A stretch of DNA of 11,141 nucleotides from Flammeovirgaceae bacterium UBA976 (lineage in GTDB: Bacteria > Bacteroidota > Bacteroidia > Cytophagales > Cyclobacteriaceae). Shown piece by piece: positions 1 through 6,146 of the stretch. The translations under genes were made by a program, and so were the position numbers. The notes beneath the pieces are model-generated. The model did no database searches. It was not told the DNA's origin and saw only the letters and a list, made by a program, of their open reading frames with translations. Position 1 is the stretch's first letter; the number at the start of each line of letters is the position of its first letter. Where the stretch lies: positions 1 to 11,141 of the forward strand of contig DBBU01000012.1 of the NCBI GenBank assembly GCA_002292365.1. Direction: 5' to 3'.

Positions 1-137
1 GAATAAGGTCTTCCCTTCTCAGCATTTTCTTGGGCTCTTCTTAGTTTGGCAGCTGCAACCATTTTCATAGCTTTAGTGATCTGCTGCGTAGAAGTAACCG
101 ACTGAATCCTACCTTTAACTTCTTTTAAATTTGCCAT
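1..137 (-). CDS. atpG: ATP synthase F1 gamma subunit, N-terminal part (truncated by the window edge)
   Basis: Gamma is the central rotor shaft of F1, coupling c-ring rotation to catalysis in the alpha/beta hexamer on the cytoplasmic face of the membrane. Only the first 45 codons are present. Reading in from ATG at 137, the protein starts [14 protein letters not shown] and continues with [20 protein letters not shown], the hallmark N-terminal helix of gamma subunits ([21 protein letters not shown]). The gene lies 9 bp downstream of the atpA stop codon in the same direction, as in other Bacteroidota atp operons, so it is surely co-transcribed. The rest, including the C-terminal shaft helix, lies outside the window. 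Confidence 0.96.
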   Translation of the reverse strand, partial: MANLKEVKGRIQSVTSTQQITKAMKMVAAAKLRRAQENAEKGRPY

Positions 138-146
138 TTACCTATA

Positions 147-1727
147 TTACACTATGATTTTGGATGCAATGTCTCTGGCTACTTGCTCGATAGCACCCGT
201 CGCCTCGTCAGATAGCTTGCCTGATTTCAAATCCGCCAAAGCTTTGGAATGACTCCCAAGCATGATCGAAGTAAATTCTGCCTGAAACTCTGTGATTTTT
301 TGTTCAGGAACTTTATCTAAAAATCCTTTGGTTGAAGCATATAAAATGGCTACTTGAAGTTCAACCGATACCGGTGAGTATTGTGGTTGCTTAAGTACCT
401 CTTGATTTCTTCTTCCTCGATCAATAACTAGTTTGGTTGCTGCATCTAAATCAGAACCAAACTTTGAAAACGCCTCCAACTCTCTAAATTGAGCCTGATC
501 AAGCTTCAATGTTCCAGAAACTTTTTTCATCGACTTGATTTGTGCCGATCCCCCTACTCGTGATACAGATATTCCCACATTAATCGCTGGACGAATACCC
601 GAATTAAATAAATTGGTTTCTAAGAAGATCTGACCATCTGTAATCGAAATCACATTGGTAGGTATATAGGCTGAAACGTCACCTGCCTGCGTCTCAATGA
701 TAGGCAATGCGGTCAAGGATCCCCCTCCTTTTACAATTCCCTTTAATGATTCTGGCAAATCATTCATTCGGGCCGCGATCTCATCATTATTGATGACTTT
801 AGCTGCACGTTCTAGTAAACGAGAATGCAAATAAAATACATCCCCTGGATACGCTTCTCTACCTGGAGGTCTTCGAAGTAAAAGCGAGACTTCCCGATAA
901 GAAACAGCTTGCTTGGAAAGATCGTCATATATGACCAACGCAGGTCGTCCCGTATCACGAAAAAACTCACCTATTGCTGCGCCCGTGAATGGTGCGAAAA
1001 ATTGCATTGGTGCCGGATCAGCTGCTGAAGCATTGACAATTACTGTATAATTCATTGCACCATTCTTCTCGAGCGCAGAATAAATCCCAGCTACTGTTGA
1101 TGCCTTTTGACCTACGGCAACATATATACAATATACAGGCTCACCTTTCTCATAAAATTCTTTCTGATTAATGATCGTATCAATGGCCACGGCAGTCTTA
1201 CCTGTCTGGCGATCTCCAATAATTAATTCTCTTTGACCTCTCCCGATAGGGATCATGGCGTCAATCGCTTTTATTCCTGTTTGTAAAGGCTCACTTACCG
1301 GCTGCCTAAAGATCACTCCAGGCGCCTTCCTCTCGATCGGCATTTCATAAAGATCTCCTGTAATCTCTCCCTTACCATCAATCGGCTTGCCTAGGGTATC
1401 AACTACACGTCCTATCACACCGTCACCTACTTCCACAGAACCAATACGGCCAGTTCTTTTTACGGTATCACCTTCTTTAACCCCACTAGACTCTCCCAAT
1501 AAAACCGCACCCACATTATCTTCTTCCAAATTTAAGACCAATGCATTGAGTCCATTCTCTAGTTCTAATAACTCACCTGCTTGAGCATTAGATAATCCAT
1601 AGATTCGGGCTACACCATCACCTACTTGAAGGACGGTGCCTACTTCTTCTAACTCTGCTTCTGACTTGAAATTTGAGAGCTGCTCTCTTAAAATTGCTGA
1701 AACCTCATCGGGTCTGACATCTGCCAT
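147..1727 (-). CDS. atpA: ATP synthase F1 alpha subunit
   Basis: Regulatory nucleotide-binding subunit of F1. It alternates with beta in the hexamer and supplies the arginine finger to the catalytic sites. The protein has 526 aa, close to the usual 500-530. An N-terminal beta-barrel domain covers about residues 25-95. The Walker A motif GDRQTGKT is at 171-178, the Walker B segment LVIYDD ends at Asp268-Asp269, and the arginine finger is Arg390 in [10 protein letters not shown]. The C-terminal helical bundle runs from about 400 to the end. All key residues are present, so the subunit looks functional. The ATG at 1727 gives the expected start, with the N-terminal helix [17 protein letters not shown] that binds delta. 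It follows atpH by 38 bp and precedes atpG by 9 bp. Confidence 0.98.
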   Translation of the reverse strand: MADVRPDEVSAILREQLSNFKSEAELEEVGTVLQVGDGVARIYGLSNAQAGELLELENGLNALVLNLEEDNVGAVLLGESSGVKEGDTVKRTGRIGSVEVGDGVIGRVVDTLGKPIDGKGEITGDLYEMPIERKAPGVIFRQPVSEPLQTGIKAIDAMIPIGRGQRELIIGDRQTGKTAVAIDTIINQKEFYEKGEPVYCIYVAVGQKASTVAGIYSALEKNGAMNYTVIVNASAADPAPMQFFAPFTGAAIGEFFRDTGRPALVIYDDLSKQAVSYREVSLLLRRPPGREAYPGDVFYLHSRLLERAAKVINNDEIAARMNDLPESLKGIVKGGGSLTALPIIETQAGDVSAYIPTNVISITDGQIFLETNLFNSGIRPAINVGISVSRVGGSAQIKSMKKVSGTLKLDQAQFRELEAFSKFGSDLDAATKLVIDRGRRNQEVLKQPQYSPVSVELQVAILYASTKGFLDKVPEQKITEFQAEFTSIMLGSHSKALADLKSGKLSDEATGAIEQVARDIASKIIV

Positions 1728-1765
1728 AATACTAATTTTTATAGCCTAAAAGACTAATTTTATGA

Positions 1766-2311
1766 TTATTTACTTTCTTGATCAAATTTTAATTTCAATT
1801 TATTCAGAGCTCCTTTGACACTTTGATCGATCTGACGATCATCCATGGTCAAAATATAACCCCCAATAATATTTTTCTCAACTTCCGCGGTTAATAAAGG
1901 CTTTTTACTAGAAATATTTTTTACCAACTCTTTCACAGAAGATTTTAATGTCGTTGTTAAGGCTACGGCCGTCATTACATGTGCCGGCTGAAAACCTCGC
2001 GCTTCATTAAATGCATTGATAAATTCTCGAGCAATCTGAGGCAAAATTTTTTCCCTATTTTTACGCACGATAAGATTGAACATCGCTAGGGTTAATTTTG
2101 AAACCTTGCCTTCAAATATTTTTACTAGAATCTCTCCTTTTTTTAGATGAGGAATAACTGGGCTTTTAAGCATCTTTAGGAAAGTCATACTTCCTTTACA
2201 AACAGCCAGGAACTGCTCCATATCTGATTTCACGATGTCCACTGATTTTTGCTCATCAGCTAACTTAAGCAATGGTGTAGCATAACGTTTGGCTATCCTG
2301 CTTTCAGACAT
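1766..2311 (-). CDS. atpH: ATP synthase F1 delta subunit (OSCP homologue)
   Basis: Delta sits on top of F1 and ties the alpha/beta hexamer to the peripheral stalk of b subunits, preventing co-rotation. At 181 aa it has the normal family length. Its N-terminal helical bundle (about residues 1-105) starts SESRIAKRYATPLLKLA and contains the conserved NLIVRKNREKILPQIAREF (79-97). The C-terminal region carries GGYILTMDDRQIDQSVKGAL (150-169), matching the family signature of a glycine pair followed by D-x-Q-I-D-x-S. The ATG at 2311 is only 1 bp after the atpF stop, so translational coupling to atpF is likely. The delta family is weakly conserved, but the position between atpF and atpA and these motifs leave little doubt. 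Confidence 0.95.
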   Translation of the reverse strand: MSESRIAKRYATPLLKLADEQKSVDIVKSDMEQFLAVCKGSMTFLKMLKSPVIPHLKKGEILVKIFEGKVSKLTLAMFNLIVRKNREKILPQIAREFINAFNEARGFQPAHVMTAVALTTTLKSSVKELVKNISSKKPLLTAEVEKNIIGGYILTMDDRQIDQSVKGALNKLKLKFDQESK

Positions 2312-2312
2312 A

Positions 2313-2807
2313 TTAATTTACTTTAACTTCTTTTAAAAACTTTTCAACAAGCTGTTGCTGCGATGGGTCATTGTTTAACTTTTCGCGAATTAATTTTTCA
2401 GCTATATCTAGTGACAAAGTAGAGACTAAGTTTTTTACTTCTGCCAAAGCTGCATTCTTTTCGCTTTCGATGATACTTTTTGCATCTAAAATCATTTTTT
2501 CCGAAATTTTGGAAGTTTCTGATTTCGCATCATCTTTTATTTTATTGGCAACGATGGTGGCGTCTTTAAGTAATTGGTCTCTTTGGACCCTTGCTTCTTT
2601 TAACACCATTTCATTATCTGCTTTGATCTGCATCATCTCTTCTCGTGCCAATTCTGCAGATTTAATGGAATCTTCGATCATGGATTCTCTCGTACGAAGT
2701 GCCTCAGTCACCGGCTTCCACACAAATACTGCCAATATGGTCAGTACAATTGAGAAAACAACTAACTGCCAAAATAACAAACCGTAATCGGGTATTAAAA
2801 GGTCCAT
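2313..2807 (-). CDS. atpF: ATP synthase Fo b subunit
   Basis: b forms the membrane-anchored peripheral stalk as a dimer and binds delta at its distal end. Starting at ATG 2807 the protein has 164 aa. The single N-terminal membrane helix covers about residues 9-30 (GLLFWQLVVFSIVLTILAVF), followed by VWKPVTEALRTRE at the membrane exit and a long charged coiled coil rich in K, E and A. The reading frame is open further upstream to an ATG at 2849, adding 14 residues. I rejected that start because MDLLIPDYGLLFWQ matches the usual N terminus of the family, and the extension would have to be read through the inverted repeat at 2833-2872. The gene is separated from atpE by 72 bp, the largest gap in the operon. 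Confidence 0.94.
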   Translation of the reverse strand: MDLLIPDYGLLFWQLVVFSIVLTILAVFVWKPVTEALRTRESMIEDSIKSAELAREEMMQIKADNEMVLKEARVQRDQLLKDATIVANKIKDDAKSETSKISEKMILDAKSIIESEKNAALAEVKNLVSTLSLDIAEKLIREKLNNDPSQQQLVEKFLKEVKVN

Positions 2808-2825
2808 ATTTCTATTTTTTTTGTT

Positions 2826-2833
2826 CAAAAATA
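2826..2833 (-). promoter_or_regulatory. Possible -7 box (TATTTTTG) ahead of atpF
   Basis: On the minus strand, TATTTTTG matches the Bacteroidota -7 consensus TAnnTTTG and would start transcription about 13 nt before the atpF ATG at 2807. No convincing TTTG -33 box lies at the usual 19-21 bp spacing, and the same bases form the U-run after the atpE-atpF hairpin. It is therefore equally well explained as part of a terminator-like element. Confidence 0.25.
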
Positions 2834-2872
2834 AGGAATTAATCAACACCTAATGTGAATGATTAATTCCTT
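2833..2872 (-). terminator. Stem-loop between atpE and atpF (partial terminator or mRNA-stabilising hairpin)
   Basis: A perfect 13-bp inverted repeat, AAGGAATTAATCA at 2833-2845 and its complement at 2860-2872, encloses a 14-nt loop. The loop can add a CAC/GTG mini-stem. In the transcript it lies just after the atpE stop codon and is followed by AUUUUUG, then an A-rich leader into atpF. The geometry resembles an intrinsic terminator with an AT-rich stem, but the U-run is short. Essential genes follow, so full termination is unlikely. Partial read-through, or protection of the atpE 3' end, would raise c-subunit expression over b, delta and alpha. The hairpin is seen directly; its role is inferred. 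Confidence 0.55.
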
Positions 2873-2879
2873 TAAATTG

Positions 2880-3167
<288 letters not shown>

Positions 3168-4187
3168 TTAGTGATGCTCTTCTACCGCCATACCTATGTA
3201 GAGCGAAGTAAACATCGTAAAAACATATGCTTGTATAGTAGCTACAAGCAATTCTATTATCGTAATCAAAGTAACAATGACCGTACTTCCAAAACCTACC
3301 ATCCAAGAATGGAATATGAAAGTCAGGCTTACCAAACTCAACACAACAATGTGTCCTGCCGTAATCGAAACAAAAAGTCTCACCATTAAAGAAACTGGCT
3401 TGGTAAGGACACCTATAAGCTCTACAGGTAATATGATCGGCCTCAACCACCAAGGCACTCCTGGGGTCCAAAAAATGTGTGACCAATAAGCCCTTTTACC
3501 ACTAAAGTTAGTAATAAAAAAGGTGCCAAGGGCCAATACGGCTGTAATAGCAATGTTTCCTGTCATGTTGGCTGCTCCTGGTATGAGTCCCAGTAAGTTT
3601 CCAAACCAAATGAAAAAAAATAGGGTCAAAAGGTAGGGTAAATATTTTTGATAATTATCTCCTATGCTTGGCTTCACCACTTCGTCTCGGATGTATATGA
3701 TTACTGGCTCGAAGAGGGATTGAACCCCCTTTGGAGCCTTACCTACATTTTTCTTGTATCCACGAGCAATCGCGAAGAAAACCAACAGCATAATAGTCGC
3801 ATCTATAAAAATAAATAAAACATTTTTAGTTATTGAAAAGTCATATACGGGCTGACCGTCCACTCTTGATATGTGTTCATGTGATAATAAATAACCTTTG
3901 TAAGCTACTTCTTCATGTCCATTGTTGAAAAAATTACTGGACGAAAAAATCATCAAACCGTCAGGCTCAGAATACAGGATGATCGGGAGCGGTACGACCA
4001 CCCCATGAGTAATCTCCCAACCATGGGCATCTTTTATATGGTGATTGATCATATCCCCTGGATTGAAACCTTCTCCTTCGGAAGCATCGGATGCATAGGC
4101 TCTCTGAAGACTGCTCATTGAAAATAAACAAATTAACCCGCAGATAATCAGTTTTTTACAAATTTTTAACGTGCCGTCCTTCGTCAT
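3168..4187 (-). CDS. atpB: ATP synthase Fo a subunit, with cleavable signal peptide and N-terminal extension
   Basis: Subunit a is the stator that forms the two proton half-channels against the c-ring. This version has 339 aa, longer than E. coli a (271). It begins with a signal peptide (KKLIICGLICLFSM core, likely cut after AYA at residue 32) and a periplasmic segment of about 85 residues before the first stator helix (about 121-141); such an extension is usual in Bacteroidota. The essential arginine is Arg270 in KPVSLMVRLF. The pair equivalent to E. coli Glu219/His245 is exchanged to His279/Glu312, as in mitochondria, and Gln319 matches Gln252. The position equivalent to Asn214 is Ser274. 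It ends with MAVEEHH. A run of nine T (nine A in the mRNA) precedes the ATG, 15 bp after the upstream gene. Confidence 0.96.
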   Translation of the reverse strand: MTKDGTLKICKKLIICGLICLFSMSSLQRAYASDASEGEGFNPGDMINHHIKDAHGWEITHGVVVPLPIILYSEPDGLMIFSSSNFFNNGHEEVAYKGYLLSHEHISRVDGQPVYDFSITKNVLFIFIDATIMLLVFFAIARGYKKNVGKAPKGVQSLFEPVIIYIRDEVVKPSIGDNYQKYLPYLLTLFFFIWFGNLLGLIPGAANMTGNIAITAVLALGTFFITNFSGKRAYWSHIFWTPGVPWWLRPIILPVELIGVLTKPVSLMVRLFVSITAGHIVVLSLVSLTFIFHSWMVGFGSTVIVTLITIIELLVATIQAYVFTMFTSLYIGMAVEEHH

Positions 4188-4202
4188 ATTTTTTTTTACC
4201 GC

Positions 4203-4562
4203 TCAATTTTGCTGCAAGTTAAACCATACATAGCGTAATTCAAATACAAGGTGCACCAAATAAAGGACAATTATTTCGAAAGACAAAAGCTTAAAATTTT
4301 GATCCTTAATGAGTAAAAAAAATATCAATAAAAGAACAGCAGTCAACAATCTAAAGACCGTAGCACCTAAAAAATAGACTACGAATTTATCTACTTTTTT
4401 TCGGGCCTTAACAAACAGCCAAGACATAATCATGGATTGAATAAAGAAAAATCCAATAATTCCCGGGGAATCTCGATGCAATGGGAAAGGTAACTGCTCT
4501 TCAAATATCCAAAGAATAGTAAAAACGATACTGAGCGCGACCGATTGGTAGAAAAACTTCAT
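4203..4562 (-). CDS. Small four-helix membrane protein in the atp operon (AtpI-like in layout; unassigned)
   Basis: I do not recognise this 119-aa protein from its sequence alone. It is very hydrophobic, with four predicted membrane helices at about residues 4-20, 34-50, 60-85 and 92-110, and a basic loop VKARKKVDKF between helices 2 and 3. This length and layout match AtpI (the 'i' protein encoded first in many atp operons, which aids c-ring assembly), and the gene occupies the matching place just upstream of atpB. Bacteroidota atp operons often carry a small uncharacterised membrane gene here (possibly the DUF6168 family, from memory). The start is the ATG at 4562, which overlaps the stop of the preceding gene as ATGA. 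The frame is open to 4640, but that extension lies wholly within the upstream gene and looks unlike an N terminus. A role in ATP synthase assembly is inferred from position. Confidence 0.8.
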   Translation of the reverse strand: MKFFYQSVALSIVFTILWIFEEQLPFPLHRDSPGIIGFFFIQSMIMSWLFVKARKKVDKFVVYFLGATVFRLLTAVLLLIFFLLIKDQNFKLLSFEIIVLYLVHLVFELRYVWFNLQQN

Positions 4563-4780
4563 TTTGAAGTCTTCTTGATCAAATACCATAAAGAACCAAA
4601 AACACTCAATAGTATGGCCATCAATAAAAAAATAGGCCATTGAAGCTCAAATTTCTGATCAATGAAATTACCTAGCCAAAAAATTGTCAAATTGAAGGTG
4701 AATAGCTGAAAAGACAACCCTGCAAAACTCCCTAATCTTGTTTTAGTATCAGGATTCGGCTTTTTTGAGGAAGGGTACAA
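4559..4780 (-). CDS. AtpZ/AtpI-family small membrane protein
   Basis: A protein of 73 aa with two membrane helices (about 23-42 and 48-67) separated by a short turn, after a polar N terminus (MYPSSKKPNPDTKTR) and the segment LGSFAGLSFQLFTFNLTIFWLGNFID. This matches the small AtpZ family (two-helix, AtpI-related) encoded upstream of atpB in many bacteria, where it has been linked to Fo assembly or to Mg/Ca transport. The start at 4780 is the only ATG ahead of the first helix, which makes the gene overlap the 3' end of the bactofilin gene by 32 bp. Its TGA overlaps the next start as ATGA. Together with the following four-helix protein it may do the job that AtpZ and AtpI share elsewhere; that pairing is inference. 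Confidence 0.85.
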   Translation of the reverse strand: MYPSSKKPNPDTKTRLGSFAGLSFQLFTFNLTIFWLGNFIDQKFELQWPIFLLMAILLSVFGSLWYLIKKTSK

Positions 4781-5216
4781 TTTCTTCTGTCTTCTCTTTT
4801 TTTTCTTTTCTATTTAATTGCTTAGGATCTGAGGGCTCTTGAATTACTATTTCCGCGAACTTAACCCCCATTCTACATTTCCCATTAAATTGAGATCCTA
4901 TTTCTATAACCAGTTTATTAACGGTTAGATCTCCTTTAATGGTAGCCGAAGATTTCAACGTCAGTTGCTCGGCGATTTGAACATTCCCTATTATAGCACC
5001 TGCAAACTCTGCATTATTGGCTAATATGTTCCCCTGAATTACGGAGGAACTCCCTAAGGCCAATTTTGCACGTGTGGTAACATCCCCAATAATTTTTCCT
5101 TCTACTCTAACATTTCCATGCGCCTGTAGATTTCCTGTTAAAATAGTGCCTTTAGAGATGATATTACTTGAATTACTTGGATCTTCCATGTTTTTTTGGT
5201 TATTCTTATTCCACAT
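4749..5216 (-). CDS. Bactofilin (polymer-forming cytoskeletal protein)
   Basis: Bactofilins self-assemble without nucleotide into filaments under the inner membrane and position cell-wall enzymes. The 155-aa protein has a flexible N-terminal tail (1-20), a central beta-helix domain (about 21-115) and a basic, charged tail (KQLNRKEKKEKTEEI). The core shows the family's repeating pattern of short hydrophobic strands and turns: GTILTGNLQAHGNVRVEGKI, then SSVIQGNILANNAEFAGAI, then SATIKGDLTVNKLVIEIGS. The ATG at 5216 (MWNKNNQKN) lies 3 bp after the M23 peptidase stop; an alternative ATG at 5189 (MEDPSN) would drop nine residues. Bactofilins next to M23 peptidases are a known cell-shape pairing, for example CcmA with Csd1 in Helicobacter. 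Confidence 0.93.
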   Translation of the reverse strand: MWNKNNQKNMEDPSNSSNIISKGTILTGNLQAHGNVRVEGKIIGDVTTRAKLALGSSSVIQGNILANNAEFAGAIIGNVQIAEQLTLKSSATIKGDLTVNKLVIEIGSQFNGKCRMGVKFAEIVIQEPSDPKQLNRKEKKEKTEEIVPFLKKAES

Positions 5217-5219
5217 ATT

Positions 5220-6089
5220 TTATCTAACATTTACATAATCTTCTGGGTTTACTGCTTGTTCTTTGAACCAAAGCTCAAAATGTAAATGGGGTCCTGAGGT
5301 AAGCTCTCCTGTATTACCTATTATGGACACAATTTCACCTGATTCTACAAAATTACCAACACTTTTTAATAATTCCGAATTATGCTTGTAAATAGATATC
5401 AAATTACCGCTGTGTTGGATAACCAAAACGTACCCCCCATCTAGTGTCCATGAAGCCATAATAACAATTCCGTCTGCCAAGGCCTTGATTGGTTCGTTTT
5501 CTTGAGAAACAATATCTATCCCAAAGTGATCCTCTTTAGGATCAAAGTTATTGGTGATAATCCCTTCTAAAGGCGTAAAAAATACTATTTCACGTAGTTC
5601 ATCCTCTGATCGATTAAAATTAAGAGAAACCAAACCTAGATCTGAACTCTCATATTCAGCCCTAAACTGAGAATCCAACGGACTCAGCGCAGGCGACAAA
5701 TTAATATTTCCCAAGGTAGAATTAGACAGTACTTTATTACTTGAAGACAAACTATCCAAATTTTGTCCCTCTAAAATATACTTCACGTTTTGAATATAAT
5801 TATTTTTGACTTGAACTTCATTCTGTAAGGAATCCAACATCAGGGTCAAATTCAAAACCTGCCTATTGGCTTCCATTTCTGCATAACGAGGATCAAACCA
5901 TTGTTTCAGTACCGTATTTACACTTAAAACAGACAAGGTCATTGATAAAATAAATATGAATGCCAACAATAAAATCAATCGGCCATAATTGAAAATAAGA
6001 GTTCTTTTTTCTGAGAAATCCTCTTCGTTTCGTACGATAAGAAGATATCTATTCGTTAACCAGTTAGAAAATGTGCGTTTTTGAGACAA
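5220..6089 (-). CDS. Membrane-anchored M23 (LytM-type) peptidoglycan endopeptidase
   Basis: Zinc endopeptidase likely to cut peptidoglycan cross-links in the periplasm. The protein has 289 aa: a short cytoplasmic N terminus, one membrane helix (about 37-57), a linker with coiled-coil character (about 65-110), a polar region, and the M23 domain (about 168-285). Zinc ligands His188 and Asp192 (HFGID) and His270 (HLHFE) are present, as are the likely catalytic His236 and His268, so it should be active. No ATG lies near the start: the frame is closed by TAG at 6099-6101, and the first plausible codon is TTG at 6089, giving MSQKRTFSNWLTNRYLLIVRN, a sensible N terminus. It is the first gene of the minus-strand unit, 3 bp ahead of the bactofilin, which suggests the bactofilin localises it. 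Confidence 0.93.
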   Translation of the reverse strand: MSQKRTFSNWLTNRYLLIVRNEEDFSEKRTLIFNYGRLILLLAFIFILSMTLSVLSVNTVLKQWFDPRYAEMEANRQVLNLTLMLDSLQNEVQVKNNYIQNVKYILEGQNLDSLSSSNKVLSNSTLGNINLSPALSPLDSQFRAEYESSDLGLVSLNFNRSEDELREIVFFTPLEGIITNNFDPKEDHFGIDIVSQENEPIKALADGIVIMASWTLDGGYVLVIQHSGNLISIYKHNSELLKSVGNFVESGEIVSIIGNTGELTSGPHLHFELWFKEQAVNPEDYVNVR

Positions 6090-6109
6090 AATTTTTGACT
6101 ATTTTTATA

Positions 6110-6117
6110 CAAATATA
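6110..6117 (-). promoter_or_regulatory. -7 box (TATATTTG) for the M23-bactofilin-atp unit
   Basis: On the minus strand TATATTTG fits the Bacteroidota -7 consensus TAnnTTTG. Transcription would begin near 6104, leaving a leader of about 15 nt before the TTG start at 6089. No clear -33 TTTG is seen at 19-21 bp upstream. It is the likely main promoter for all ten minus-strand genes in the window. Confidence 0.5.
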
Positions 6118-6133
6118 TTAAAAGCCATTCTTT

Positions 6134-6141
6134 TATCTTTG
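6134..6141 (+). promoter_or_regulatory. -7 box (TATCTTTG) for the SprE/PorW-PBP1A-uvrC unit
   Basis: TATCTTTG fits TAnnTTTG on the plus strand and would start transcription around 6146-6149. The usual -33 position (about 6109-6116) falls on the opposing -7 box rather than on a clear TTTG. A start at this place would leave the first TTG codon at 6147 with no leader, which bears on the choice of start for the gene downstream. Confidence 0.5.
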
Positions 6142-6146
6142 TATGA

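Noticed and set aside
1387..1584. Plus-strand open frame opposite atpA
   Set aside because: It is antisense to the atpA N-terminal barrel and rich in Ser/Pro/Thr with no domain; a shadow frame.
1731..1762. Direct repeat ACTAATTTT (two copies, 22 bp apart) between atpA and atpH
   Set aside because: It is short and AT-rich in an AT-rich gap with no pairing partner or promoter match; chance is sufficient.
2371..2787. Plus-strand open frame of 138 codons opposite atpF
   Set aside because: It is antisense to the conserved atpF coiled coil; the Ser/Ile/Phe-rich translation is what the complement of a Lys/Glu-rich helix gives.
2808..2849. Longer atpF start at 2849
   Set aside because: The extra 14 residues run through the inverted repeat and do not resemble a b-subunit N terminus; ATG 2807 fits the family.
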